The notes beneath the pieces are model-generated. The model saw only the letters and a program-made list of their open reading frames with translations. It searched no databases and was not told where the DNA came from. The translations under genes were made by a program, and so were the position numbers. From positions 5,649,934 to 5,713,933 of the forward strand of contig CM059574.1 in NCBI GenBank assembly GCA_030386875.1: a DNA stretch of 64,000 bases, given 5' to 3'. Of the stretch, positions 9,877 through 22,700 are shown one piece after another. The DNA is from Morinoia aosen. Taxonomy: Eukaryota > Arthropoda > Malacostraca > Amphipoda > Talitridae. How positions within the stretch are numbered: the stretch's first letter is position 1; each line of letters starts with the position of its first letter.

Positions 9877-12417
9877 TGCGTACGAATACCACCCATAGAT
9901 ACGTCACATCGGGAGGACCGATGTCCTCGAGCCTGCACTCCGGCCAGATTGTCACGGAGCTTTACCTCTTTACAGAGAATAATGTTACAGAGAGAAAAGA
10001 AATTTGAACCTCTAAACGGTATGACAAACAGAAAAGAAAAGAAGTATTGTAAAGAAAGATATTATCGTATACACTAATAAATACATCAGGCTTCGAGCGA
10101 TAAGGGCAAATAACGAGAATTACATAATTATTGAAGATAATGAAATTGATTCCGCAGGAAGCTTTAGAAATATTACATTGCATATGCGATCAATAAAATC
10201 AGTATGAAGCAACATCATAAAAGATGAGTAAATAAAAGAATTGAATAGAAATGTAATGTGCAAGATCGAGCAAACCCGCCCCTGAAACCGCATGCACATA
10301 TATCTAACGGAATCGAAGTAATAATTATTATTGAAGTACCAACATTAGACGCTAGCCAGATGCTGAGCTGCACGTTACAAATACTTAGAATTTACGTTAT
10401 ATTCTCTACGTAGCGCACAGACGCTGCCGAACAGACTGACTCTGCGTAATAATTAGGAAGCCCTCGGTAAGAGCATAGCTCCTGACAATCCCTAACACAA
10501 ATAGCCCATGGTATTAACATCCTCGGTGTGAGCGCAATATTGTATTCATAATAAGTTCTGATAATTTCGACTGCTCATGATGATTTGCAGTGCTAGTCCA
10601 TGATTTTTGAAATGCTTGCGTATTCCATAAGGTTTCCATGCATTCCACACATATCCGAGCCTAAATTCCAACTTATGTAAGTTTCAAGATGTTTCTGTTG
10701 ACGTACGTTTGATTGTAGAAACGTATTATACATGTGGACTTATTTCTGTTGTACTGTAACGGTACCACCAGTTTTAATGTAATGTAGGTACCTCAGATTC
10801 TGGGGTGAAACGCAATTTGCTGCAGGAATAATCAGAGCAATCGGTTTGACCGCGTTCGCTCTGGATTGCAATCTTCACGCAAATCCTTTCTGACATGGTT
10901 GCCGAAAGCTTAGAGATTTGTTACACTACAACGCATGGTGACATTCGCTCCTAGTAAAAATTATATATACGAACAAAAATGTTTTCATACGATAAAAAAA
11001 TATAATTTTTGCGATTCAGTTAATTCGCAGGCATCTTTTTACACTAATTCACATTTTGTCTGTATTGATCTTTTCCCTTCAATTAGCAAAAAAAGATAAA
11101 ACATGTTACAATGTTAACATCCATCAAAAGACACAATTCCTAGTGCGCTTGAAAATACACAAAGTACATTTTAAAAACGTACACGTGCTACCAGTGATAT
11201 AAGAATAAAATTTCCAGAATCACAGTAGTTCACTGATTTCCATGAGGTTGTTCGGTTATAAAGTTTGCTATAGGTTTTTCACTCGGTAATTTCTCTTTAA
11301 CTACAAAAATACAGCAGCAGTTGTTCCAATATGAACATAGGAATCAAAAGTGGAAATACTTTTATGATTTCTTGGGAACAAACAGAAGCACATAAATGAT
11401 TATTATAACAGCAACAAAAACTAAAACATTTGTGTTTGAAAATCTAGATTGAACGTGTTCGTACAATAAAAGAAGGATTTTTTTTGAGAAAATTAAGCCG
11501 AGGATGAAATCTTATAGTGATATTGAAGCTTCAATGTTGTTTCTTAACAACTCACATATGAGTGTTGAACATAATTTTTCGACATATACATAGTTGCGTT
11601 TGCTGAACTTATTTAAATCACCATGCTGCTTAGCCGTTAAAAGGAAATTCACATAAACAAAATGTTAATGATAATGTGATTACAGAGATAAAATAAACTA
11701 ATAAAATTGATTGTAAGTTACAGTATTCGCTACTAAGAATTATGTACCTCTCTCCAGCCCACGATGTGTTTTGACGCTTACGTCTTCTCATTCATTCATG
11801 ACCACGTCGTAGATCGGCTGAAATTATCGTAATAGTTGTGTACAGCGTTTACTTAATTCGAAATTGAAATAATGAAATATTCTCAATACTTTATTCTGGA
11901 AGAATCATCATTCACATTAAGAAGGACGAAAAAATTATACGACTTTATCCCACTCTGGAATTAAGTTTTCGTTGAGCAGTATAGCAATAAAAATTAGTCA
12001 TACTTATACAAAATGAAAAAAATCGAATTATATTTTCGTAATCACAGCTCAAATTCTTGAACAGCATTAGAGTAATGGCTGAAAGTGAATAATAAAATAA
12101 CTCAACGTTTGTTTAGACGCTTTTATTTAAATCCAGAAACGTCCAAACAAATCTAAAAAATTTTCTTTTCCACATTCAGTTTACAATTGAAACTTAACCT
12201 TTGCAAATTTAAAGATGTCAACCACAGTATTAGACACATGTCTTCCATTTTTTGCTGACAATAATAATGCCATACCTATTCATTCGCACACATTGAATTC
12301 TTATTCAGTGGCACACCTCTATAAACAGGAATTGTTTCATTTTATAGCTACACAAACAAAACAATACTTGTCAGTAATCATATCTCTTGCTTTCGGTTAG
12401 AATTTGATTAAATTGTA
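9877..12417. other. Unassigned AT-rich stretch
   Basis: No domain-bearing frame, tandem array or transposon end was recognised. Short frames such as those near 9,962-10,183 and 12,215-12,400 have low-complexity or random-looking composition. Confidence 0.6.
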
Positions 12418-12765
12418 AATTAGTTTAGTCCTCTCTAACCAAAACAGAGGTAATTCAAAGAGAGGAAGTATGAAGGCACTATTTAGTATGGAAATAAAGG
12501 AACGCGGAATCTATGCATAAGGTGTGTTCTCGTCAAAGATTTCCTACGCATTGAAATGGTAAGTTCTGATAAAATTTTCAGAGGTACTGACACAAGGGCA
12601 GCAACGTACAGGAAAAGATAGTCCGTAACTGAACAAAAGCCTAATCTATTTCTACAACAAAAATTTCCACTTAACTCTAAGCCCGAGACAAAAGTTTATC
12701 CTTGCGGGTGACAATTCCCATAGATACAGTAGTTGGTGCCCCCACTGAAGGGCCCTTAGCCAGGA
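12418..12765. mobile_element. Long-TIR MITE, copy 2 (diverged, one arm plus centre)
   Basis: The left end TTAGTTTAGTCCTCTCTAACC followed by a CAAAGAGAGGA-like phrase matches the arms of copies 1 and 3. The centre contains AGTCCGTAACTGAACAAAAG, matching the inverted GTTACGGAC block of copy 1, and AATTCCCATAGATACAGTAG. The second arm is mostly missing or decayed. Confidence 0.6.
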
Positions 12766-13214
12766 TAATTAAAAAAAAAAGAAAAATAAAGATTACCACT
12801 TTCACATATATGTATATACGTTTAGTATTTGTCCAGAAACGTTCTAAATGACCTGAGAAATATAATTTTTCTGAACCACATTACAAATTAACTTGTATCT
12901 CAAAAATTCACGGAGATCCGATTCTGTAACTTTGATATTCGTTTAATTTAGCTGTTAGAAATAACATTATAGCATCTATAGTTACATCCTATTACAAATT
13001 ATAATACTTATATTATTATTACATCCTGTTAGTTATTGCAAATGTAATAGTTTTATTTTCGCGCGTGCAAGCATAGGAAAAAACAATTAGTACTTTCTGG
13101 TCAAGCCTTTGACTGGTATTAGAACTAGTAATCAATTTTATTTTGAATCCTCCTTATTTGTTTGTTCATATCAGGATATACTGGTATAAGCGCAAAAATG
13201 CTTTTTGATTAGAT

Positions 13215-14010
13215 GAGTTAGTTTATTCCTCCCTAACCATAACAAAAGTGTTTCAAAGAGAGGAGTGCCGATGGCACCATTTGATGTGAAAATACGGGAT
13301 GGGCACGTAAGACCCCTGCCCACAAAAATGGTAAGTTAAAACAGAAGTTAATGAAACAAGATGAAAGTTGAAGAACAGAGTCAGTACCTACTGACAAAAG
13401 GATCGACAGCAGTGAAACGAAAAAAAGATTGTCCGTAACAAAACAAAAACCTCTTCGATTTCGACCAAAGGAAAGCCTGCCAAAACTTCAGCTTAACACC
13501 TCGCTTCTTCCCCTGGAAGAGTTCAATCGCAAAAATGTATCCTCCCGAGGGTGACCAAAATACTCAAAAAAATGATACATAAAGTAATTTTTCCCATTCA
13601 GTAAGTCGTTCTAAGCAGTAGTTAGCATTGAATTAGTATTTTTCCTCTTATGAGGATACAACTATTGTATCTACGGGTAGTAATGCTTCCAGGAAGATGA
13701 AGTGAGGTCTCGAGGTGAAAGTTAGGCAGGCCTTCTTTTGGTTGAAATAGAATAAAGTTTTGTTTTGTTACGGACCGTCTTCTTTCGGTTCACTGTCGTC
13801 CTTTCATCTGAATCTATGACTCTCTTCACCAACTTCCTTCTTGCTTCTTTAATTTTTTTCTCAAATTTCTGCTTCTGTGTACAAGGGGTTTTACGTGGCA
13901 ACTAACTTCGTGCATAAATTACCCGTTCCCATGACTGCATTCTAAATAACGTCTCACTCCTTTCTCTTTTTGGAACACCTTATTGTAGTTAGGGAGGCTT
14001 GAACTAACTT
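13215..14010. mobile_element. Long-TIR MITE, copy 3 (longest copy)
   Basis: The left end GTTAGTTTATTCCTCCCTAACC is mirrored at the right end by TTAGGGAGGCTTGAACTAAC. The inner parts are also inverted copies: GATTGTCCGTAACAAAACAA near 13,430 mirrors TTTTGTTACGGACCGTCTTC near 13,763. It is about 800 bp and non-coding. Copy 1 appears to be an internally deleted relative. Confidence 0.7.
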
Positions 14011-14092
14011 ACCTTATCTATTAAGCATTATGTTATATAATTCAAGAAAAGAACAAACTGTCAAAAAGAATTTAATTATTCACTTTAAATCT

Positions 14093-15836
14093 CGACTCGA
14101 CTAGAGTAGGGCATCCTATCATCAACACTATTACAAAGTGCAAACTGTACAATTTCATTTAACATGATTCACTTGCTAAACCGATCAAGGCATTGGTTCG
14201 CTCAAGATTCGATACTTCATCTTATAACCATAGTTAATACGGACAAAGTGTGAACAGTATATTCTAGAAAAGATTTAAGATCAGACTTAAGGTCTAGGCC
14301 TAATTAATCATGGTAAATCAAACAGGGATCCAAGATTCGCTATGAAATCTTTGTAAGAACTTTATCACAGATCTCAGCAGGGATCGAATTCCAAGTCTTG
14401 TTTTCAATAAAGAGGATGCTGTGTTGAGACCAAGCTTTTAAATAATAAGGAAGTTCGAAGTTACTTCTATTTCGGGTTATATGACCATGATGACCAGTTT
14501 AGGTAGTTGATAATTGATTAAGGCCTTTGTAGCCCTCATTTTTCAATGATTAAAGCAGGAAATTGCACATGAAAAGCTTGTGTCGAGATCCAAAAGCTGA
14601 AGCATTTTTAAACTTTTGAATGAGTCATTCGTGGGTGATTTATATTCTAATTTTCTCACCGTTCTAATGGTTCTTTTTTGGGAGTGCAAAGAGTAAATAG
14701 GATATATTTTTGTGAGTTCCGCGTCATGCTTCTAATCCATATAATAAATATGATGAAATATGAGTTCGACAAAGTAGTTTCAAAGCTTTTCAGGTAATTC
14801 ATTTTTTACTTATTGAGGATTCGTACCAATTTTGATAATTAGTACTAATATTTGCAACAAGCTCTCTTTAGGTCAGATGTTTTATTATTATAATGCCCAG
14901 GAATTTACAGCAACTGGTTTCTCCAATTTCACCATCACTAATCTTGCTGCGTGGAAGAGACCTTATGCAAGAGAATAAAATGTATTTTGTCTTATCGATA
15001 TTGAGGTTTATTTTATCCGCTTTGGGCCACATTGAATCCTTTTGCACTTCGTTATCTATGTTCTTCACAGTTAAAATAGTATTTTTATTAGGAAGAATCG
15101 TAGAAAGCATGCTGTCGTCGGTATAAAGTATGAATTTGAAAAATAAAATAGATTTAGCTATATCGTTGATAAAGATCAAAATGAGGAGTGGCACAAGGAC
15201 AATCCCTGTGGTACTCCATGTCCAATTGTCAGTAGCTCCGTTTGTGCATCGTCATGGCAACACATTGCTTCTGATTTGTAAGGTATGCCTTAAACCAATA
15301 ATGTACAACTCTTCTACTGTTATAACAGTGAAATTTCGAGAGTAAAATGTTTTTGTTTAGGCAATTGAATGCTTATCACAAATCAAGAAATACAGAGAAA
15401 AATAACTTTTCTTCTTCAATATGGGAATAAAGTTATTTGAAATGGTTTGATGCAACTTGTATTTTTTAGGACGAAAATATACTATTTATCATTGAGAAAT
15501 GATTTTTGCTCATAATAGGAATACGCTTTGTCGAATATTTTGCTAATAATTGTTACTACAGAGACAGGTTTGTATGAAATTGTTTACACAAGTTTATCAT
15601 CATTCTTAATAATGGTGTTACTTCGGCAATTGTGAGAGAGTTCAGAAAAATGCCTAGGAAAAGTGGCCGGTTAATGATGTTGGATGCTACTGTTGTTAGC
15701 TATTAAATACAGTGCTATTAAATTAGCTATGCTTTTTGATGTTTTAGCCGAGAACGTTTTTGATCCACTTGATGTATTTTTCAATTTGTTCATGCATGGA
15801 ACTACATCAGAAGAATTAGTAGGCGTATGACAAATT
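14093..15836 (-). mobile_element. CR1-group LINE, copy A (3' half)
   Basis: This minus-strand copy holds the reverse transcriptase region and 3' end of the same LINE found at 20.9-24.4 and 25.6-26.6 kb. The 15,194-14,868 frame reads through the RT palm (LILIFINDIAKS, then YTDDSMLSTI), with the catalytic aspartates at about 15,114-15,125. The rest is in broken frames. The 3' end near 14,093 carries the GGGCATCCTATCATCAAC block that is conserved in all three copies. The 5' end stops matching copy B at about 15,836, so the copy is 5'-truncated, as expected for target-primed reverse transcription. Confidence 0.85.
14868..15194 (-). pseudogene. LINE reverse transcriptase fragment (copy A)
   Basis: A 108-residue open stretch of a non-LTR retrotransposon reverse transcriptase. 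It begins in the conserved LILIFINDI segment, contains the metal-binding YTDD (family consensus FADD, so the first residues have drifted), and continues into the region reading DKINLNIDKTKYILFS and then KFLGI, typical of the palm-thumb junction of CR1/Jockey-group enzymes. It is far shorter than the ~900-1,000 residues of a full ORF2 and is dead. Copy B keeps FADD at the same place. Confidence 0.85.
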
Positions 15837-16145
15837 ATGCAGTCTCGTTGGCGGCAAATTTTGTAGAGATGTCATTGATGAGTTATAAGAACTAACCGAA
15901 CGGCTTTTCACACGAAACACGAAGACTAGCGACAGAAAGGAAGTGCCAATAGCTTTGTCAAAATGAATAGTTAGATTTGCTATACTTGACAGGAATAAAC
16001 TCGAGAACAAAGAAAGGAACAAATTAAGCAGAGGCTAGGACTTCAAGTTCGGGGCTTGGGAGGGGGAAGGGGGAAAGGACAATCTACCTGGAACTATGCG
16101 TTCAAATCCGAACACCGAATTTAAAGGAAGTCAGTTATACAACAT
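15837..16145. other. Unassigned sequence after LINE copy A
   Basis: About 300 bp with no recognised element, gene or repeat. Confidence 0.5.
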
Positions 16146-16149
16146 TTCG

Positions 16150-16350
16150 AAATTACTAAACGATTAAGTTAACCGTTTTAAATTTGATAAAGTTTCAGAG
16201 TTTACGAAGTTTCGCTAAAGTTTATTAAATTTTGTTAATGTTTCCAAGTTCATAAAATTTCCTTAAAGGTTCAAACTCCATGAAGTCCAATTAAAGGTTT
16301 CAAATTTTATAAAGTTTCGGTAAAAGTTCAAATGTTGAGTTAAAAAATTG
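16150..16350. repeat. Degenerate repeat rich in TAAAGTTT
   Basis: Variants of AAAGTTTATTAAATTTTG and CATAAAATTTCCTTAAAGG recur roughly every 30-40 bases for about 200 bp. Copies are much diverged and the period is irregular. Confidence 0.4.
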
Positions 16351-16764
16351 AAGTTTAATTCAGGACAAGCACAGCAACCAAAAATCATACCATCTATGGT
16401 AACGGTGTAAGACCTCGAACCTCCAAGAACCTCGTGGTGCTCGATCCTGACTTGGGTTGACTGTCGCGTCTGGCGGGCGCACTGTCCGTCCCGCGGTTGC
16501 CGTACCTCATTCCACCTTCATTTTCGTTTCCTTAATTGAGGGGGTCTTGCAAAGCATACAGAGCTAAACTAAATCCCCTCTCAACCTCTGACATTTGACA
16601 TGTGGCGTGAGCAACAAGCAGCCTACGAGGCAGAACAATCTGACGTGGCTATGAAATACGCATGCGATGGTCTCAACACCGATTTGCGCGATTTTTTCAA
16701 AAGCTACGCATAGCAAAATTTTCAAAAAACACATTAACACGGTAACTGTCATGTATCTACCAGT

Positions 16765-16930
16765 GGTACACAGAGGGCATTTTCATAATGCTGCTGACCG
16801 GCCAGTAGTCACAAACCCACTTTTCATAAATACTTAATCAAAGCTAAATAAAGGCAGGATCAAATTAATGTTTGCTACTTTCAAAATTGCTTGCAACAAT
16901 TGACTTTAAATTTGAGTTGAACTTATTTAA
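16765..16930 (+). repeat. Dispersed repeat, copy 1 (pair with 27,618-27,797)
   Basis: Shares, in the same order and orientation, ACAGAGGGCATTT, AATACTTAATCAAAGCT, GGCAGGAT and TTGAACTTAT with the stretch at 27,618-27,797. Identity is moderate (I estimate 75%), so it is an old dispersed element of unknown class about 165-180 bp long. Confidence 0.55.
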
Positions 16931-17267
16931 GTTAGTTTAAGTTAAGTTATGAGTTAAGTTAAACCCATGGAGGTTAATTACCGTGTTAAGAATTATTCCA
17001 TGAGCATCAGTGGGTTAATAAAATAATAAAATGCTCTCCCAGTCTTGTGCTCGCACCTAATTAGGGCCAGGTCCAGCCAGGGCTGTCGTGTAGAGACAGC
17101 TACCAGGAGTATAGGTACAGAGTCAGAAAAAATTCTTAGGAGCCTTTTCAAGTGAATTGTGTTAACGGATGGGAATTATGAGGTGTAATTAAAAAGGTTC
17201 AAAATGTCATTGGTTTAAAACAATTAAACCTTTTGATAAATAATTACTGGTCCTATGTTACATTTAG

Positions 17268-17270
<3 letters not shown>

Positions 17271-17300
<30 letters not shown>
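17271..17300. repeat. (TA)n microsatellite
   Basis: An uninterrupted TA run of about 30 bp, then a short AT-rich tail. Confidence 0.95.
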
Positions 17301-17309
<9 letters not shown>

Positions 17310-17457
17310 TCTGTACCGGGGCCGTGTTCGGAATTGCGGACAACCCTGAATTTTGGGCCTTTATCGAGGGCGCAACAAGTTGTTGACTTTTGTTGGACTG
17401 CAACAAATTATCGACAACTGGAAAATTTTTTCATCATGGCTATACATCAACTGAAGA

Positions 17458-17856
17458 ATGAATTTTCGAAAAAAATTGCGTTGTGCCTCACTCGTAGTTG
17501 GGCGTCAATTCAAGAATAAGGAAATGACTATGAGTAGAATCTCGACTCATCTTACGCATTACGGACGCAAGCTATTGCCAATGAAGGAAAAACAATCGTC
17601 ATGTAGATATTGCAAAAATTGGAGGTATCACTGGCCATTCATATCGTTAATTTTTATCATATGTCTTGCACTCTTCTTTATCCCTGTCAGATTGAACTGT
17701 AGTAATTTTAAGCACACTGTGATCGTTTACAATTTTCGTGCCTCTAACTACACACACACACACACACACAGAGGTGAATCACTTGATGAGACCTGTTGCT
17801 TTGAGCGTTTACGTAAGCTTTACGATTTGCCATTGAAGTGCAGATCGTTTCTATGA
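17458..17856 (+). CDS. Weak candidate: single-pass membrane protein fragment
   Basis: A 132-residue frame, the longest on the plus strand in this area. A basic N-terminal half is followed by one strongly hydrophobic segment (FISLIFIICLALFFIPV, about residues 81-97) and a C-terminal part with several cysteines, a type II membrane layout. However, it reads through a (CA)n microsatellite at 17,750-17,770, giving a run of THTHTHTH, and has no recognisable domain. Length and composition allow a chance frame. I list it only because the hydrophobic segment is clean. Confidence 0.15.
   Translation: MNFRKKLRCASLVVGRQFKNKEMTMSRISTHLTHYGRKLLPMKEKQSSCRYCKNWRYHWPFISLIFIICLALFFIPVRLNCSNFKHTVIVYNFRASNYTHTHTHRGESLDETCCFERLRKLYDLPLKCRSFL
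17750..17770. repeat. (CA)n microsatellite
   Basis: About ten CA units. Confidence 0.9.
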
Positions 17857-19681
17857 AGAGTAAAGGAAGGAAGGGCTTTATTTCTTCAACTTATTAAAGT
17901 TTATGACTCAACTGCTGCTGATGGAGGGCGTAGAAAATAATTTTGACAACTTTAGCACTTCAAAGTTACAGTTTTTCGCTTCCAATATTTCGTTATCACG
18001 TCTCTTAATAATTCAGAACTCAAACATATGTTCTCTTTTACATTAAATTGTTACCATTATGACAATGTAAGGCGAATAATTTTGAATAAAATACATATAT
18101 GGGCATAGATGATCGTGTGAAATATACATTGAGCCTTGCAGACACAGATTTGTCAGAATGCAAATATTCCGATCCAGCTCAAGCTCTTCTGTAGCAAATT
18201 ATAGTGCTGACGCTGATCTCGAGCTGCAGTGGATCCTTTACAGCGACGTAGTCCTGATAATTTTTTCCTCTTGGAGCTTTTTAAAAATTCTCTTTGTGGT
18301 TGGTTTAGACCTTTGATTGAATGAATGATATTCATTGGTGTGAATATTTATTGGTAATACCACTGTAGGGATGGCATGTTGATTGTTGTATTGTAATACT
18401 TTCTTTGTTCAACCTTACTGATAATACTGTCTATTGATAGTTGTTAAATTATTTTAGTAGGCGAGTTGATATTCGGATGCCAGTTGATAGATATTTTGGG
18501 GAGTCCTTATTCGGACGCCAATTGATGAATAATATGGGTTGGTCCTGGTTCGGATGCCACCCTTTTTTGATAAGGTCTCTGTCTTAGGGATACCTGAGGG
18601 TAGTCAGTCTATTTCAAAGGCCGTGTTTTCTGAGGATCGTTATTCCTTAGGAATCTTCCTGATTTTTCAGGGATAAGAGAGAAGTCAGTTGTTGACTGAT
18701 TATTTTTATTAAGATGGGGTTCGTCAACAGTTTTTAATTGTTGCGAAATTTTCCGGTATTCTTCAGAGTTTTCGATCTGATTACAAGTTTTGGAGATTTC
18801 GAGCTGTTTTCAAGCTTTGGAGATGTCGAGCTGATTTCAAGCGTCGAAATTGAGCTACACTAAATCAAGCTGCGGAGTTTTTTGCGCTGATAAATTTTTG
18901 AGGTGTCAAAACAAGATTTAAATTTGAGCCGAACTAAATCAAGCTAACGAAATTTTGAAGTTCGTGACGGAAGTATGTTTCGCAAGTATCTGTGATACGC
19001 GAGCTCAGTTATTTACGAGGAGAATTATTTTTCCTCCGTAGAACAGAGGCATCAGTCGACTTATCTTGGCTCTGGCCTAACAATAGTAATATAAGCAAAA
19101 TGTTTCCAGCTCGGTTCATGTTGATGAAATTTTAATTTGGAGGTATGGGTTTCACGATAAAGCATCGCTTGTGGACAGTATTAACAATCATAACGAAAAA
19201 AAACTGGAGTATCCAAACCGTCAAATATGACTGCAGAACTTCGGGGCAGTAGCCTTCATTCTCATATATTTCGCTTGTTTCATTCATCCTGTTAGTTCGT
19301 TTTTTATTACTTTCTTATTCAGTTTGATTTCTTCTGATTCATTCTCATTTGGCTCTCTTGATATTAGTTTCCTTTTTAGTTGTCTCATTTCACACTAGTC
19401 ACTGCCTTAGCGACCTGTCAGATAGGGTGCTGGTTTAATTCCGTATTCTTTTTCACAGCTCTTTATCGTAAGACTTCGAGCACTGCCCAGTTCTTCTGTT
19501 TCATTTTACAAGCGGTTGAGAGTACCTCATCTCTGTCTGGAAGTATACCTGATTGTCCATCATTTCTGCCTCGAGCAACATTCCCGTACCTCTACTTGTC
19601 ATGTAAATGCCTGCCTGACATTTTGTCTCGGGATAGGCAGTTCTCATTTACTAGCGTTCATTTTTTTCCAAAGAAGATGCC

Positions 19682-19975
19682 AACCAACCCTCGGGGTGGG
19701 CAGCTGAAACCCCTATGGGGTTAGGCTGCTCAGTGCGTCTGAATGTGTATTATGTACAAGACCTCAATTGCGTGACAATTATAATCTTGACCTGCAATAC
19801 TATTAATGAACAACTCCAAGTTCTGCATAGTGAAACTTTTTTCCCTTCTGTCAAACCAGACCCAGCTCTGACGAGAGAAACATACGTTCAGCCGTGGAGC
19901 TGCATGGAGACCTCTTCGAAGCTCCAATAACCATCAACTAAAAAAAAAAAAAAAAAAAAAAAAAACCAACCCTCG
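19682..19975 (+). mobile_element. Young poly(A)-tailed retroposed insertion with 12-bp TSD
   Basis: An exact 12-bp direct repeat, AACCAACCCTCG, at 19,682-19,693 and 19,964-19,975 brackets about 270 bp that ends in an uninterrupted run of about 26 A. AATAAC, a possible variant polyadenylation signal, lies near 19,926. The flanks and the A-tail are the signature of LINE-driven target-primed integration. The body is not recognised: it could be a 5'-truncated LINE 3' end, a SINE or a small processed pseudogene. The intact duplication and long pure tail argue for a recent event. Confidence 0.8.
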
Positions 19976-20925
19976 AGGTTTTGAGTAGTTGTGCAGTACG
20001 TGGAAACGAACAAATCGTAAAAAATCAAGCAAGCGATCAATTAACCTATGTACTATATTGGTTTCCTCAGATTATTAAACGCTAATGTGTATCACCAGCA
20101 GCAAATTGAATTAAATTAACATATACACGATAAAACGGTTTGTTGGGCTGTAGTTTCTCTAGTAAGGCATAATTTTTTCCACTGATTGCTAGCTTTTCGA
20201 GAATACTGCTAGATTTTTTTATTTCGCTGATGTCATTGTCATGTAGAGAATATTACTTCCAAGTAACGCTTCTTTACCTGCAGCTTATTGTGGAAAGGAA
20301 AGCATGGCGTAAAAATGCAGACGAGCCTGTACAGAAAAGACTTCCAAAATGAGGATTTTTGTAATCGTGGTGAAGAGAAAACATAACTTATCTCTCCATT
20401 GTACAGAGCTATTTTTTGTGATTGCAATGATTTTTATACAAAATACATTAACAATGAGCTGAATTAAAATGTAACTCTTGCGGCAGAACGACAGTATTTT
20501 AAAGATATTTCTCATTGCATTGACACTAAGCAGAGAGTGAGCGGACAATGGTGACAAGCGGTGCCTGTACATTTGCTGATTGTATCCGTAGTGGGAGGAC
20601 CTTTAACCTTTATTCTTTTACGTTCATTCTTTGGATAGGAATAACATAATCTAAATTTTGGAATTTAGTTTATAAAAAACGTCAGTTATAAAAAAACTCT
20701 AGACTTCGTTCATGAAAACGATTCCTTCAATGGAACACTGAAAGACATTTTCCAATTTCATTCAAATCTTGGCGCGGTTCAAAGAACTTTTTAACTCATT
20801 GTTTATAGGTTCTATTACCTACAGTACAACAGCGGATTTAGAAATACTTAATGAGAATTATAACGTGCTGTGTTGATGAACCAAAAAATAGAAACCTATA
20901 CTAAAATTTATGAACGGTAGTACTG
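19976..20925. other. Unassigned AT-rich DNA
   Basis: No gene or element recognised between the retroposed insertion and LINE copy B. Confidence 0.55.
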
Positions 20926-21859
20926 AAACAATTTAAACAACAATTTAAACAATTTTAAGCAATTTATCTACCACAAGCGATCCAGAAGTAGATTATTTCT
21001 TAAGTCTAGTACAATGGTCAAATTTGAGTATAGCTACCCTATAGGGCTTAATAAGTTCAGCGACTTCTAGGGCATCCTACCATCAACGTTATTCTAAAGT
21101 GTACAATAATGTTTAACATAATTCACTTAACCTAGTTACGGATTAGACTTAAATAGTTAACTCGATATTCGATGCTTCATTTTACAAAATAGTCTATATG
21201 GGCTAGATATTAATAGTATATTCTGTATACGATTAAGAGCAGACTGAAGATCAACGATTTTAACCATGGCTAATTACCCTATCAGGATCAGTTATGTAGG
21301 AGACAAGATTTGACTTGGTTATCTTACACGATAAGTATTCTGATTGGAAATGAGATTCAAGATTTATTTTGAATAATTAGTAAAAATAGCTTTAACGGAT
21401 CTCCACAGAGATTAAGTTCCAAGTTTTAGTTCCAACGGAGATGATACTATGTTGTGACCGAGCTTTTGAATAATAAAGAAGCATGAATTTATTTTTATTT
21501 CTGGTTTAAATGGTCGTGATGACCAGTTTGTACAGTTAATAATTGAGTTAGGTTATTGTCGCCATCATTGGTCAATGTTTTATGTATGAAATTACGTATG
21601 GGGAGTTTGTAGAGATCCGTAAGTTTAAGTACTTGTAAACTTTTGAATTAATCATTTGTATGAGTATTATATCCTAGTTTCTTTACCGCTCTAAAGGCAC
21701 TTTTTTGTAGAGTCAAAAGTTTATTGGTTTTACTTCTATCAGTTCCGTGCCATGTTTCTATTCCGTATTATAAGTATGGTAAAATTAGCGTTCGGTAAAG
21801 TGTGTATATATATTTTCAAAGCATTTTTTGTAAAGGCAGGAAATTTTTCACTCTATCGA

Positions 21860-22700
21860 GGATTCCGACGGATTTTGATAACTTAGTACTAATATTAGCG
21901 ATATGATCTTCAAAATTGAAGATCAGATGTTTATTTATTGTGATGCCAGGAACCTACATGAGTTGATTTCTTCGGTTTCATTTTCGACAATTTCAAAGCG
22001 TGGGAGAGATGTATTTTTCTTGTATGAGAATGTAAGGTATTTTGTTTTATCGATATTAAGGCTTATTTTATTAGCTTTAAATCACCATGAAACTTTATGG
22101 AGTTCGTTATTTAAACTCACCGCAATCAGAGCGGGATTTTGGTTTGGAAGGACCGTAGAAAGCGTGCGGTCATCGGCAAAAAGTCTGAATTTGAAAAATG
22201 ATGTAGATTTAATAATATCATTGATAAAAATTAGAAATAGGGGAGGCCTAAGGACAGATCCTTGTGAAACTCTATGGCTAATTGTCCGTAGGTCCGATTT
22301 TCCATCGTCAATGATAACGTATTGCTTCTGATTTGTTAGGTATGATCTGAACTAATCATGAGCAACTCGTCGAATACCATATCAGTGGTGTTTCGAGAGT
22401 AATATGTTATTGTCCACACAATCGAATGCTTTTCGAAAGTCAAGAAATAGGTAACAAGCTTTTCTTCATCTATACTAGAATAACGGTATTGTAAATGATT
22501 TAATATAGTCTGTGTTGTTGATTTTTTTTAGATCGAAAACCAAATTGTTTATCATAGAGAAATGATTTTTATTCAAAATAAGAATACACTTTTTTATACA
22601 CAATTTTCTCAAATACTTTGATAATAATTGGTAGCGCAGAGATAGGTCTATAATTATTTACGCAGGTGTTTTCACCACTTCTAAAAACAGGGGTTACTCT
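21860..22700 (-). pseudogene. LINE reverse transcriptase region (copy B)
   Basis: Reading the minus strand around 22,250-22,140 gives GLPLFLIFINDII, then FKFRLFADDRTLSTVLP. These are the conserved RT blocks with the FADD catalytic pair at 22,169-22,180. The surrounding RT is present but broken by stops and frame changes. The long plus-strand open frame over 21,903-22,331 is only the antisense shadow of this domain. Confidence 0.85.

Larger units (their letters stand above)
17000..19680. other. Largely unassigned stretch with small tandem patches
   Basis: Apart from the microsatellites and the weak frame listed, I see no gene. Three variants of TTCGGATGCCA-like phrases occur at 18,470-18,560, and three ~30-bp repeats of a TTTGGAGATTTCGAGCTG phrase at about 18,770-18,850. 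Confidence 0.55.

Noticed and set aside
21903-22331. 142-residue plus-strand frame
   Set aside because: Antisense shadow of the LINE reverse transcriptase, which is read on the minus strand.
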